Notes: generated by a model from the sequence alone, not told the origin. 64,000 nt of DNA from DASWOJ01 sp964242415 (GCA_964242415.1 CAXTAT010000013.1:1-64000); one strand, 5' to 3'; numbered from the stretch's first letter, positions 51,906-61,089 are shown. Translations and numbers: made by a program.

Positions 51906-53420
51906 CTAGTCGGACCAGGCCCAGTTATGGCCGTGCACCAGGCCCTCGTCGTGGTCATGGTGCGCGTCGGCCGCCTCCGTGACCTGCTGCACGGACGCCG
52001 CCCAGCCATGGCCGTGGACAAGACCGTCGTCATGGTCATGCTCGTGGTTGTTCTGCTCCTGCGCCACCGCCACCATGCGGGCCGCCTGCTGCTGCGCCAT
52101 CTGCGGCACCATCGGCGCGACGTGGCCCTCACCGTGGAACTGCTCGGTCTCCGTGCTGCCAGCCATCGCCGTCGTGCTGCTGCGCCCACCCGACGCCGCG
52201 ACCGCCACCGCATCGAACCAGCCGGTCCCGACCTCGCGCTGGTGCCGCGTGGCGGTGTAGCCCTGCGCCTCGGAGGCGAACTCCTCCTGCTGCAGTTCGG
52301 AGTACGCCGCCATGCCGCGCTCCTTGTAGCCCTGGGCCAGCTTGAACATCGACAGGTTCAGGCTGTGGAACCCGGCCAGCGTCACGAACTGGAATCGGTA
52401 GCCCATCTTGCCAATCTCCTGCTGGAAGCTGGCAATGGCGTCCGGCGACAGCTTCTTCTGCCAGTTGAAGCTCGGCGAGCAGTTATAGGCCAGCATCTTG
52501 CCCGGGAACTCGGCGTGGATGGCGTCGGCGAAGCGTTTGGCCTCCTCCAGGTTCGGCTCGCTGGTCTCCCACCACAGCAGGTCGGAGTAGGGCGCAAAGG
52601 CCAGGCCGCGGGCGATGGCGTAATCGACGCCGACACCGGGCTTGATGCGGTGGAAGCCCTCGCTGGTGCGCTCGCCAGTCAGGAACGGGCGGTCGCGCTC
52701 GTCCACGTCGGCGGTCAGGAGCTGCGCGCTGTGCGCGTCGGTGCGGCACAGCAGGACGGTGCTGACGCCCTCCACATCGGCGGCCAGGCGGGCGGCGTTC
52801 AGCGTACGGATGTGCTGGCTGATCGGGATCAGCACCTTGCCGCCCAGGTGGCCGCACTTCTTCTCGCTGGCGAGCTGGTCCTCGAAGTGGACGCCCGACG
52901 CGCCGGCCTCGATCATGGCGCGCATCAGCTCGAAGGCGTTCAGCGCGCCGCCGAACCCGGCCTCCGCGTCGGCGATGATCGGCGCCATCCAGTGGATGCT
53001 GTGGTCGTTCTCCAACTGCGCGATCTGGTCGCAGCGGCGCAGCGCGTTGTTGATGCGCTTCACCACCTGCGGCACCGAGTTCACCGCATACAGCGACTGG
53101 TCGGGATACATCTCAAGGGATGAGTTGGCGTCGGCCGCAACCTGCCAGCCCGACAGGTAGATTGCCTTCAGCCCGGCGCGGACCTGCTGCATCGCCTGGT
53201 TGCCGGTCAGCGCGCCAAGCGTGTTGACGTACGCCTCGGTCTTCAGCAGGTGCCACAGGCGCTGCGCGCCCATCTCGGCCAGGGTGTGGCGGATGCGGAA
53301 GCTGCCGGACAGCCGGGCCACGTCGGCGGCGGTGTAGTCGCGCCGGATGCCGGCAAAGCGCTCAGGCTCGCCGCTGCTGGCGGCCATGCCGTCGGGGGAG
53401 TAGGTGGGCTGGTTACGCAT
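51906..53420 (-). CDS. aceA: Isocitrate lyase with a duplicated His-rich C-terminal tail
   Basis: This 504-residue glyoxylate-cycle enzyme cleaves isocitrate to glyoxylate and succinate. The active-site loop EKKCGHLGGK contains C189. PIIADAEAGFGG and VHFEDQ supply metal/substrate ligands. The core ends near residue 428 (STETEQF). A 76-residue tail follows that is not part of standard isocitrate lyases as I know them. It holds two similar units, HEHDHDDGLVHGHGWA (459-474) and HHDHDEGLVHGHNWA (487-501), joined by a Gln/Ala-rich segment. The start is ATG 53420 with AAGGAG upstream. The divergent regulator gene at 53548 probably controls it. Confidence 0.93.
   Translation of the reverse strand: MRNQPTYSPDGMAASSGEPERFAGIRRDYTAADVARLSGSFRIRHTLAEMGAQRLWHLLKTEAYVNTLGALTGNQAMQQVRAGLKAIYLSGWQVAADANSSLEMYPDQSLYAVNSVPQVVKRINNALRRCDQIAQLENDHSIHWMAPIIADAEAGFGGALNAFELMRAMIEAGASGVHFEDQLASEKKCGHLGGKVLIPISQHIRTLNAARLAADVEGVSTVLLCRTDAHSAQLLTADVDERDRPFLTGERTSEGFHRIKPGVGVDYAIARGLAFAPYSDLLWWETSEPNLEEAKRFADAIHAEFPGKMLAYNCSPSFNWQKKLSPDAIASFQQEIGKMGYRFQFVTLAGFHSLNLSMFKLAQGYKERGMAAYSELQQEEFASEAQGYTATRHQREVGTGWFDAVAVAASGGRSSTTAMAGSTETEQFHGEGHVAPMVPQMAQQQAARMVAVAQEQNNHEHDHDDGLVHGHGWAASVQQVTEAADAHHDHDEGLVHGHNWAWSD
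51909..52046. repeat. Duplicated His-rich coding unit in aceA
   Basis: Two coding units for the H-D-H-D-[DE]-G-L-V-H-G-H-[GN]-W-A sequence lie 28 codons apart. The DNA of the two units is also similar (CCATGGCCGTG... versus TTATGGCCGTG... on the plus strand). So a local duplication produced the tail. Confidence 0.75.
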
Positions 53421-53523
53421 GTTGGCTCCTTCGTCTGGTGTGTATAATTGACATTGCAGGTGCGAAGGGAAAGGCTGAAAACGCCATCCACGCGGCAAGT
53501 AGGTTGTTGGATTGTTCATACCC

Positions 53524-53549
53524 GTTGTAAATCAGTAAAGGTTGTAAAT
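53524..53549 (+). promoter_or_regulatory. Direct repeat GTTGTAAAT x2 in the aceA/regulator intergenic region
   Basis: GTTGTAAAT occurs at 53524-53532 and 53541-53549, 17 bases apart (start to start). The second copy runs into the regulator start codon. The spacing and the position between aceA and a ScfR/RamB-like gene suggest binding sites of that regulator. On the aceA side, TATACA (53446 to 53441, minus strand) is a possible -10. Confidence 0.45.
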
Positions 53550-54939
53550 GGCAGCACCCCAGATCGGCCGCACCGTCCGCCGCTTGCGGCAGGAGCAGTC
53601 CCTGACCCAGCAGGCCCTGGCGGCGCGGCTGGGCATCAGCGCCAGCTACCTCAACCTGATCGAGCACGAGCAGCGCGCCGTCACCGCAAGCCTGCTGATA
53701 AAGCTGACGGAAAGCCTACGGGTGGACCTGGCCGCGCTGTCCGGCAGCCAGGAGCGGCAGTTGGAGGCCGGACTCCGGGAAGTGTTCGCCGACCCCTTGC
53801 TGGACCAGGTGGTGCCGGATGCCGATGTGGAGAACCTGGCCGCCACCAGCCCGGCCGCCAGCCGCGCGGTGCTGGCGCTATACCGCGCCTGGCGGGTGGC
53901 GCGGGAGGACAGCAGCGGCATCGCCCTGCCGTCCGGCCGCCGCCTGCTGCTGCCGCACGAGGAGACGCGGGACGCCTTCCACGACCGCAGCAACCACTTC
54001 CCCAGCATGGAGGCGGCGGTGGAGGCCATCGGCGACACCCTGCCGCCGGAGCCTGCCGAGCTGAACCATGCCATCGCCGACCGCCTGCGCCGGGTGCATG
54101 GCCTGCACGTGCGGGTGGTGCCGATGGACGGGACATTGCGCCGCTACGACCCGGCGGCGCGCAGCCTGACTTTATCGGAACAACTGCCGCGGGAGAGCCG
54201 TGGGTTCCACATGGCGTTCCAGCTCGTGCTGCTGGAGGCGCGCCACGCCGTGGAGGCGGAGGTGGCGGCCATCGCGCCAACCACGCCCGAGGCGGCGGCG
54301 CTGATCCGGCTGGGCCTGCTGAACTACGCCGCCGCGGCCTTGCTGATGCGCTATGACCGGTTCCTCGCCGCGGCGGCCGGGTTCCGGCATGACGTGGACG
54401 CCTTGGCCGCACGGTTCGGCGTCAGCTACGAGCAGGCGTGCCACCGCTTGTCCTCCCTGCAGCGGCCCGGCGCGCGGGGGGTGCCGTTCTTCTTCCTGCG
54501 CGTGGACCCGGCGGGCAACGTGAGCAAGCGGTTCTCGGCGGCCGGGTTCCCGTTCGCCCGCTATGGCGGGTCGTGCCCGCGGTGGGTGGTGCATGCGGCG
54601 TTCGCCTCGCCGGGGGTGCTGCAGGTGCAGGTGGCGCAGTTGCCGGACGGGGCGGCGTTCCTGTGCTTTGCGCGGTGCGTGGTGGGCCGGGCAACGCGCT
54701 GGGGCGAGCCGCCGCCGACGCATGTGGTGGCGATGGGGTGCGAGGTCGGGCACGCCGACGCCCTGGTGTATGCGGACGGGCTGGACCTGGAGCGGGCGGC
54801 GGTGGGGATCGGGCTGTCGTGCCGGCTGTGCGACCGCGAGGGCTGCCGGAGCCGGGCGTTCCCGCCGTTGGAGCACCGGCTGGCGCTGGACCCGTTGCTG
54901 GCGGCGGATAGCCCTTACCGGTTTGTGCCGAAGGGCTAA
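53548..54939 (+). CDS. ScfR/RamB-type XRE regulator (HTH, IrrE-like and DUF2083 domains)
   Basis: This 463-residue regulator has an N-terminal XRE helix-turn-helix (IGRTVRRLRQEQSLTQQALA, ISASYLNLIEHEQR), an ImmA/IrrE-like middle region (about 155-255) and a C-terminal DUF2083/short-chain-fatty-acid domain with conserved Cys (CRLCDREGCRSRAFPP). The IrrE HExxH motif appears as FHMAFQLVLLEARH, so the metallopeptidase site is lost. In actinobacteria RamB of this family controls isocitrate lyase, and other members control short-chain-fatty-acid use. The divergent aceA fits that role. Confidence 0.88.
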   Translation: MAAPQIGRTVRRLRQEQSLTQQALAARLGISASYLNLIEHEQRAVTASLLIKLTESLRVDLAALSGSQERQLEAGLREVFADPLLDQVVPDADVENLAATSPAASRAVLALYRAWRVAREDSSGIALPSGRRLLLPHEETRDAFHDRSNHFPSMEAAVEAIGDTLPPEPAELNHAIADRLRRVHGLHVRVVPMDGTLRRYDPAARSLTLSEQLPRESRGFHMAFQLVLLEARHAVEAEVAAIAPTTPEAAALIRLGLLNYAAAALLMRYDRFLAAAAGFRHDVDALAARFGVSYEQACHRLSSLQRPGARGVPFFFLRVDPAGNVSKRFSAAGFPFARYGGSCPRWVVHAAFASPGVLQVQVAQLPDGAAFLCFARCVVGRATRWGEPPPTHVVAMGCEVGHADALVYADGLDLERAAVGIGLSCRLCDREGCRSRAFPPLEHRLALDPLLAADSPYRFVPKG

Positions 54940-55578
54940 CGGGCCAACACGGCCCAGAACCACTTGTCGCACACCAACGCCATAAGCCTGTCGTAAACCC
55001 CAGCCGGATCATACGGCTGGCCCCTCGCTCTGACCGGCTTGCCCGCCCCTAGCCCATCATTGCCCCACCGATCATCACCCCGCCCATCATTGCCCCGCCA
55101 GTCATTGCGAGGAGCGCTTGCGACGCGGCAATCCAGGGGCCGCAAGACAGGAACCCCGGCCCTTGCCCCCCTAGCTTGCCGCGCCGAAGCCACCTCGCAA
55201 TGACCACGGCTGATCAGGTGCAGCATCGCAAGAATCACGGCAGGGGCCCTTGGCACAAGCAGGCTAGCACAGCCTGCTATGGCCGCAGGCTGCCCGCGTG
55301 GCAGGCTGCGCAAGCCTGCTCAGGACAAACCAAAGCAGCTTGCCCACCCTAGCCATCCGCCTCCTCCTGATCCGCGGCCTTGCCCTCTGCCTCCATGCTG
55401 GACGCATCCTTATTATGAATGCTATTGTAACGTTACGTAGTCATACTATACTCCCACGTAGCCCGCGCGCCACTTGTCGCATCCCACCCTGGCGTCCTCG
55501 CCGGACGACAACCCACCGCACATAGTTTTGTACAGGAACAATCCACCACGCACTTGCGCACCGGCCCGTCCAAGGGGC
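54940..55578. other. Repeat-rich non-coding stretch
   Basis: No gene is supported in these 639 bases. The left part carries a short imperfect tandem array of CCATCATTGCCCC-like units (55053-55110) that runs into a dispersed inverted repeat (55103-55203). The part 55400-55470 is AT-rich with GTAACGTTAC (a 10-bp palindrome near 55428) and two ACGTAG copies, and may contain the promoter of the next gene. Confidence 0.5.
55103..55203. repeat. Full copy of the dispersed inverted repeat
   Basis: It starts CATTGCGAGGAGCGCTTGCG, continues ACGCGGCAATCCAGGGG, and ends CGCCGAAGCCACCTCGCAATG. It is in the opposite arm order to the copy at 50874, as expected for an inverted-repeat element. Confidence 0.82.
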
Positions 55579-57114
55579 ATGTCCGGTCGCCATCTGGGGA
55601 TAGCAGCCGTGCAGCACTCCTTGATCCCGGCCCTCGCAGAGCCTGTCTTCCAGTCGAAAATCGCCCCAGAGGCGGCCATCCCTCATCCCGCATGGCAGCG
55701 CGCCCGCGCCGCCGCGTTGGAGGCAATGTTCAGCGGCGATGCCACGATCCTGATCGGCCCGCCCGGCAGCGGCAAGACGCTGCTGCTGCACGACCTGGCC
55801 CGCGTTTTGCGGAACGCGGACCAGCCGGTCCGCCTGGTCGAGCAGCCCGCCGCCCTGGATGGCCCCCGCGGCGAGGACATCCTGCTTGTCGATGACGCCG
55901 ACGCCCTCGATGCCGACCTGCTGGCCGCCCTGTGCGCCGGCCCCGCACCGGTCTTGCTCGCGGTGCGGCCGGGCTCCGCCGAGCGCCTGGCCCGGCTTCC
56001 GGTCCGCCGTGTGGCCCTGGACCCCCTCGCGCCCGAGGACGTCGCGCGGTTCGTCACCGCCAGGCTCGCCGCCGCCGGCAGGCCGCGCGGCCTGCTGGAA
56101 GCGGAGGCCGTGTTGGCCTTGGCCCGGCACTCCGGCGGGCTGCCGCGCCTGGTGAACACCATCGGCGGGTCCGCCCTGTTCCTGGCGGGTTGGGACGGCT
56201 CCCCACGCGTCCGGTTGCGCCACGTGGAGGAAGCCGCGGCCCTGCGCAACGACCCCGGCGACGGCGCCCTGCCGCCGCTGGCCGGGCCATCCCTCGCCAG
56301 CCGCGCCACGCCGCCCACGATGCCGGCGCTGCCCAACTACTCTGCAGCCGTGATGCGGCGGCGGGCTGCGCTGGGCGGCATGGCGGCGGCGGCAGGCGTC
56401 CTGTTCGCCCTGCCATGGCTGACCCAAAGGCGGGCCGCCGGCCCACTGCACGCCGCACCGGCCGGCGCCGGCCATAAGGACGTAGCCTCCCGGGCTGTGG
56501 GCCATCAAGGCGCGGCTCGCCAACCAATCCAGGCGGCGCAGGGCGACGCGGGCGCCTCACCGCTGGCCACTGGGGACGCGAACGATCCCACGGCGGCCAG
56601 CACCGACAATGCTCAATCCGAACTGGTCGAGGCGGACGACACGCCGGACTTGGACGCGCAGCCAGCGTTTCCAGCATCCTCGGCCGCCGTTGCCCAACCG
56701 GTCCAGGCCGGACCCGGGCGGCTGACCGCGCCGGGTCATCCTGCCGCGGCGGCCCCGGACCGCCATGCGAGTGCCGCGTCCGAGACGTCCGTGCTGTTCC
56801 AGGGCACGATCTTCAACGAGACGATGCGGCAGGGCGGCCATGTCAGCCTGGTCATCCACCGGCAGCCGGCAACCGACGCGATCACCGCCCGGTTCAATGC
56901 CTCCCGGGGCCTGGTCGGGTCCGGTGTGCTGGCGGGCAGCGTCTCCGAAACCGGACGCATCACCGCATCGGGCCAGCTCCTGATGGGCAAGAACCCGTTC
57001 CTGTGCGACCTCAACGGCACCCTCAGCGGCAACACGCTGACCGGGTCCGCCAGCTTCATCCGCAGCAGCAGCGGCGCCACCTACCACAGCAGGTTCAACC
57101 TGATGCGGGCATAG
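55579..57114 (+). CDS. ExeA-like AAA ATPase with membrane segment and C-terminal beta domain
   Basis: This protein of about 511 residues has an AAA domain with Walker A GPPGSGKT (60-67), Walker B ILLVDDADAL (about 97-106) and RLVNTIGG, typical of ExeA/GspA. A membrane helix lies near 265-283, then an Ala-rich linker, and a C-terminal beta-rich domain of about 110 residues (VLFQGTIFNETMRQGGHVSL to YHSRFNLMRA) that I do not recognise. Layout parallels the protein at 9655-11460, but the C-terminal domains differ. The start is uncertain: ATG 55579 has its purine run too close, and GTG 55609 is possible. Confidence 0.7.
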   Translation: MSGRHLGIAAVQHSLIPALAEPVFQSKIAPEAAIPHPAWQRARAAALEAMFSGDATILIGPPGSGKTLLLHDLARVLRNADQPVRLVEQPAALDGPRGEDILLVDDADALDADLLAALCAGPAPVLLAVRPGSAERLARLPVRRVALDPLAPEDVARFVTARLAAAGRPRGLLEAEAVLALARHSGGLPRLVNTIGGSALFLAGWDGSPRVRLRHVEEAAALRNDPGDGALPPLAGPSLASRATPPTMPALPNYSAAVMRRRAALGGMAAAAGVLFALPWLTQRRAAGPLHAAPAGAGHKDVASRAVGHQGAARQPIQAAQGDAGASPLATGDANDPTAASTDNAQSELVEADDTPDLDAQPAFPASSAAVAQPVQAGPGRLTAPGHPAAAAPDRHASAASETSVLFQGTIFNETMRQGGHVSLVIHRQPATDAITARFNASRGLVGSGVLAGSVSETGRITASGQLLMGKNPFLCDLNGTLSGNTLTGSASFIRSSSGATYHSRFNLMRA

Positions 57115-57173
57115 GCGCTGGCACAGCCGGCATCAGCGACCGGGATACCCCATCGAAGGCGCAGCATCCCCCC

Positions 57174-58421
57174 GTGACAGCAACCCCATGCGCAACGGCG
57201 ACCGGCGTAGCCCTGGCCCCGGCCACGCCAATCGCCTACCAACCCGGCATGGACCTCGCCACCCTCGCCCCGTCCCGCATCGTCACCGTCGCCCGCGCCG
57301 CGTTCGCCCGGCCGGACACCGAGTTCCTATGCTTCGGCGAGGGCGACCAGCCCGCCCCGCCCGGCGCCGCCCTGGCATTGCAGGCCGCGCTGGCCCGCGG
57401 CGACGCCAGGTACCCCGACGTGCGCGGCGTCCCGGAGCTGCGGCAGGCGCTGGCGGACCACCTGACCGCCCTGCACGCCCGCCCGGTGGACGAGGGCCGC
57501 ATCCAGGTCACGGGGTCCGGCATGACGGCGGTCAGCGTCGCGTTGATGGCCATCGTGCGTGCCGGGGACCGTGTGGTGCTGCACACCCCGGCCTGGCCCA
57601 ACCCGGCCAACGCCACCCGGCTGCGCGGCGCCGCGGTGGACGCCCTGCCGCTGGACCCCCGCCCGGACGGAGGCTTCCACCTGGACCTCGCCCGCCTCAC
57701 GGCGAAGCTGCCCGGCGCCCGCGCGCTGATCCTGAACTCCCCCAACAACCCCACCGGCTGGACCGCGACGCTTGGGGAGCTGCGATCCATCCTGGCGCTA
57801 TGCCGGCAGCACGGCGTCTGGCTGATCTCGGACGAGGTGTATTCCCGCCTGGTGTATGACGGCGCCCGCGCCGCGCCGTCCCTGCTGGACATCGCCGAGC
57901 CGGACGACCGCGTGATGGTCGTGAACAGCTTCAGCAAGACCTGGGCGATGACCGGCTGGCGCCTGGGCTGGCTGGTGCTGCCCCGTGGCGCGCGGGATCA
58001 GGTGGCCGAGGTGGTCGAGGTCACGCAGTCCGGCACCGCACCCTTCGCCCAGGCCGGCGCCCTGGCGGCCCTGGCCGACGCGCCGTTCGTGGACCGCTTC
58101 CGCGCCCATTGCGCCGAGGGCCGCCGGCTGGTGGTGGACGGCCTTGCCGGGCTGAACGGCGTGCGGCTGGCCGCCCCGGACGGCGCGTTCTACGCCTTCA
58201 TCGCCGTGAATGGCCTGCGGGACAGCCTGGCCCTGGCGTTGCGCCTCGTGCACGAGCACGGCGTGGCCGTCGCGCCGGGCAGCGCCTTCGGCGAGGGCGG
58301 GGAGGGCCACCTGCGCCTCTGCTTCGCCCAGGCGCCTGCCCGCATCGAGCGCGCGATGCACCGGCTGCGCGAGGGCCTGCAGGCGTCCATGCTGTCCACG
58401 CCCGCGCCGCTTGCAGAATGA
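57174..58421 (+). CDS. Class I/II aminotransferase
   Basis: This protein of up to 415 residues is a fold-type I aspartate-aminotransferase-family enzyme. NSPNNPTGW, SDEVYSRLVYDG and the PLP lysine in NSFSKTWAMTGWRLGW are clear; the C-terminal Arg region reads HLRLCFAQ. The substrate is unknown (aromatic or branched amino acids are possible). GTG 57174 is used; ATG 57249 (MDLATLAPSRIVTVARAAFA) also gives a complete enzyme and may be the true start. Confidence 0.87.
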   Translation: MTATPCATATGVALAPATPIAYQPGMDLATLAPSRIVTVARAAFARPDTEFLCFGEGDQPAPPGAALALQAALARGDARYPDVRGVPELRQALADHLTALHARPVDEGRIQVTGSGMTAVSVALMAIVRAGDRVVLHTPAWPNPANATRLRGAAVDALPLDPRPDGGFHLDLARLTAKLPGARALILNSPNNPTGWTATLGELRSILALCRQHGVWLISDEVYSRLVYDGARAAPSLLDIAEPDDRVMVVNSFSKTWAMTGWRLGWLVLPRGARDQVAEVVEVTQSGTAPFAQAGALAALADAPFVDRFRAHCAEGRRLVVDGLAGLNGVRLAAPDGAFYAFIAVNGLRDSLALALRLVHEHGVAVAPGSAFGEGGEGHLRLCFAQAPARIERAMHRLREGLQASMLSTPAPLAE

Positions 58422-58505
58422 CGCCGAACGCCATCCGCTCTCATGATGCTGCGGCACCCAACCGGCCACCGTCGTTGCAAACCGCCGCACCCAACCAGTT
58501 GCCGT

Positions 58506-58540
58506 CATTGCGAGGAGCACTTGCGACGTGGCAATCCGGG
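58506..58540. repeat. Half copy of the dispersed repeat
   Basis: CATTGCGAGGAGCACTTGCG followed by ACGTGGCAATCCGGG is one arm of the element. The other arm is only faintly seen near 58580. It lies in the 232-base gap between the aminotransferase and zinc-ribbon genes. Confidence 0.7.
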
Positions 58541-58653
58541 AAGGCGCAGGCCACAATTCCGGTCGTGCGCGCCCTGGGTCGCCGCGCCGCCAGCACTCCG
58601 TGCAACAACGCACTGAAGGGCGGACAACCCCGCCAAGGCAACGGACGGTCGGC

Positions 58654-59349
58654 ATGAGCCAGCTTCCAGCCTGCGCCATCTGCGGCACCCCCGTCCGTCC
58701 GCCCTTCCGCGCACCCCCGGCCGAGCTGGCGCCGGACCTGGACCTGCGCCCTGGCGAGCCGACCCGCTCCACCCTGCCCAGTTGGATCGCCACCTGCCGC
58801 CGCTGCGGCGCCTCCGCCCCCAACCTGTCGGCGATGCCCGACGGGGCCGGCGACTTCGTGCGGTCCGCCGGCTACAAGACGCTGCGGACCCCTGGCCCGG
58901 CCATGCCGGCGTTGCGCTGGGCCTATGTGTGCGAGCACCTCGGCCGCCGGGCCGAGGCGGCGGAGGCCACCCTGCAGGCCGCTTGGGCGCTGGACGACGC
59001 CGGGCAGGACGCGGCGGAGGTGCGCCGCCGCGCCGTGGCGTTGTGGGGCGAGCCGGAGGGAACGGAGGACACGCTCCGCCTGGTGGACATGCTGCGCCGC
59101 GCCGGCGAGTTCGCCGCCGCCGAGGCCCGCGCCGCCACCCTGGACGGCGCCGCGCAGGACGAGAACACCGCCGCCATCCTGGCCTTCCAGCGCGCCCGCA
59201 TCGCCGAGGGCGACACCGGCCGCCACATGATCAGCAGCGCGTTGCGCCCCCCGGCCCGCCGCCCGCATGTGACGCATGGCCAGGCTAAGACGTCAGCCAA
59301 GACGCAGGAGGGCGCCACCGGCTTCTGGGGCCGGCTGTTCGGCCGATGA
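58654..59349 (+). CDS. Zinc-ribbon hypothetical protein
   Basis: I do not recognise this 231-residue protein by name. An N-terminal zinc ribbon is formed by CAIC and CRRC (residues 7-50). A helical region follows that may hold TPR-like repeats (RWAYVCEHLGRRAEAAEATL, MLRRAGEFAAAEARAATL), and a basic tail ends FWGRLFGR. It overlaps the cobT start by 4 bases (ATGA), so it is made together with the cobalamin enzymes. Confidence 0.72.
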   Translation: MSQLPACAICGTPVRPPFRAPPAELAPDLDLRPGEPTRSTLPSWIATCRRCGASAPNLSAMPDGAGDFVRSAGYKTLRTPGPAMPALRWAYVCEHLGRRAEAAEATLQAAWALDDAGQDAAEVRRRAVALWGEPEGTEDTLRLVDMLRRAGEFAAAEARAATLDGAAQDENTAAILAFQRARIAEGDTGRHMISSALRPPARRPHVTHGQAKTSAKTQEGATGFWGRLFGR

Positions 59350-60356
59350 CCCTGCGCGGCCAGTTGCAGGCCCGCCTGGACGCCAAGGCCAAGCCGCAGG
59401 GGTCCCTCGGCCGGATCGAGGCCCTGGCAGTGCAGCTCGGCCTGATCCAGGGCAGCCTGCAGCCGCAGGTCTTGGACCCGGTCGTGCTGGTGTTCGCCGG
59501 GGACCATGGCGCGGTGGCCTCGGGGGTGTCGGCCTATCCCTCGGCGGTGACGGCCGTCATGGTGGGCGCCTACCTGGAGGGCCGGGCCGCGATCAACCTG
59601 TTCGCGCGCCAGGCCGGGGCGCGGCTGGTCGTGGTCGATGCCGGCGTTGCGGCCGACCTGCCGGCGCACCCCGGCCTGATCGCCGCAAAGGTGCAGCCCG
59701 GCACGCGCGACTGGCTGCACGGCCCCGCCATGGCGCATGCCGACCTGGACGCGGCGTTGCGCCAGGCCGCGCGAGTCGTGGACGATCTGGCTGACGGCGG
59801 CTGCACCGTGCTGGCGCTGGGCGAGATGGGCATCGGCAACACCGCCAGCGCCGCGCTGCTGGTGCACAAGGTGGCTGGGCTGGACCTGGACCTGCTGACC
59901 GGCCGCGGCGCCGGGCTGGACGATGCCGGGCTGGATCGCAAGCGGCGGGTGATGGCGCAGGGCGCCGCCCGCACCGCCCCGCGCCTGTCCGCCCGCGACG
60001 CCCTGCTTGAATATGGCGGCTTCGAGACCGCCATGCTGGCCGGCGCCATCCTGCGCGCGGCGGAGCGCCGGGTGTGCGTGCTGATCGACGGCGTGATCGT
60101 GACCGCCGCCGCCGTGCTGGCCCATGCCATGCAGCCGGACTGCCTGGCGTGCTGCGTCTTCGCCCACCGCTCCGCCGAGCTGGGCCATGACGCCATGCTG
60201 GCCCACCTGGGCGCGGCGCCGTTGCTGGACCTCGGGATGCGGCTGGGGGAGGGGACCGGCGCTGCCCTGGCCCTGCCGCTGCTGCGGGCGGCGGCGGCGG
60301 TGCTGGCGGACATGGCGGACCTGCAGGACCTGATCGGGCAGGGCAGGGGTGGTTGA
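59346..60356 (+). CDS. cobT: Nicotinate-nucleotide-dimethylbenzimidazole phosphoribosyltransferase
   Basis: This 336-residue enzyme makes alpha-ribazole phosphate from nicotinate mononucleotide and dimethylbenzimidazole for the lower ligand of cobalamin. It shows LDAKAKPQGSLGRIEALAVQ, VLVFAGDHGAVASGVSAYPS, ALGEMGIGNTASAALL and the C-terminal LLDLGMRLGEGTGAALALPL with the catalytic Glu. The 3' end overlaps cobS by 8 bases. Confidence 0.95.
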   Translation: MTLRGQLQARLDAKAKPQGSLGRIEALAVQLGLIQGSLQPQVLDPVVLVFAGDHGAVASGVSAYPSAVTAVMVGAYLEGRAAINLFARQAGARLVVVDAGVAADLPAHPGLIAAKVQPGTRDWLHGPAMAHADLDAALRQAARVVDDLADGGCTVLALGEMGIGNTASAALLVHKVAGLDLDLLTGRGAGLDDAGLDRKRRVMAQGAARTAPRLSARDALLEYGGFETAMLAGAILRAAERRVCVLIDGVIVTAAAVLAHAMQPDCLACCVFAHRSAELGHDAMLAHLGAAPLLDLGMRLGEGTGAALALPLLRAAAAVLADMADLQDLIGQGRGG

Positions 60357-61089
60357 GGTCCAGCTCCGGCTGCTGCTGACGGCGGTGCAGTTCATGACGC
60401 GCCTGCCGGTGCCGGGCTGGGTCGGGCACGGGCCGGGGCAGCTCGACCGCGCGGCGCGTTATTTTCCCGTGGTTGGGCTGCTGGTGGGGGGCGTGGGGGC
60501 GGCCGTGCTTGCCGTGGCCCGCGGCGGGCTGCCCCCGCTGGTGGCGGCGGGGCTGGCGGTGGCCGCCACGGTAGCGCTGACCGGGGCGCTGCACGAGGAC
60601 GGGCTGGCCGACACGGTGGACGGCCTGCTCGGCGGCTGGACCCGCGACGACGCGCTGCGGATCATGAAAGACAGCCGGATCGGCGCGTTCGGCGCCGTGG
60701 CGCTGGTGCTGGCGCTCGGGTTGAAGGCAGCGGCGATGGCCGGGCTGCCGCCTGCGGCGCTGGTCGCCAGCAGCGCCGCCAGCCGGCTGGCCCCGGTGTG
60801 CGTCATGGCGATGCTGCCCTATGCCCGGCTGGGTCAGGCCGATGCCAGGTCGGCCCCCGTGGCGGCCGGACCCGGCGGCCTCACGGTCGCGGCGCTGTGC
60901 GGCCTGGCACCGCTGCTGTTGCTGGGCTTGCGCGCCTTGCCAGCCCTTTTGCTGGCAGCGGCGTTGGTAGCCGGGCTGGCGGCGTGGTTCCGCCGCCGGC
61001 TGGGCGGCTACACCGGGGACTGCCTGGGCGCAGTGCAGCAGGCGACCGAACTCGGCATCCTGCTGGCGGCGCTGTGGCACGCGGCCTGA
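60349..61089 (+). CDS. cobS: Cobalamin synthase (adenosylcobinamide-GDP ribazoletransferase)
   Basis: This 246-residue membrane protein joins adenosylcobinamide-GDP and alpha-ribazole. Family motifs: FMTRLPVPGW, RAARYFPVVGLLVGGVGAAV, LHEDGLADTVDGLLGGWTRD, IMKDSRIGAFGAVALVL and GGYTGDCLGAVQQATELGIL. It has about six membrane segments. GTG start overlaps cobT. Confidence 0.94.
   Translation: MVEVQLRLLLTAVQFMTRLPVPGWVGHGPGQLDRAARYFPVVGLLVGGVGAAVLAVARGGLPPLVAAGLAVAATVALTGALHEDGLADTVDGLLGGWTRDDALRIMKDSRIGAFGAVALVLALGLKAAAMAGLPPAALVASSAASRLAPVCVMAMLPYARLGQADARSAPVAAGPGGLTVAALCGLAPLLLLGLRALPALLLAAALVAGLAAWFRRRLGGYTGDCLGAVQQATELGILLAALWHAA

Noticed and set aside
54940..55210. Possible CRISPR array in the CATCATTGCCCC repeats
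   Set aside because: Units are short, irregular and lack unique spacers of constant length; no cas gene is near.
57121..58653. Cobalamin riboswitch upstream of cob genes
   Set aside because: No B12-box-like sequence (GCCACTG) with the conserved surrounding elements was found before the aminotransferase or zinc-ribbon gene.
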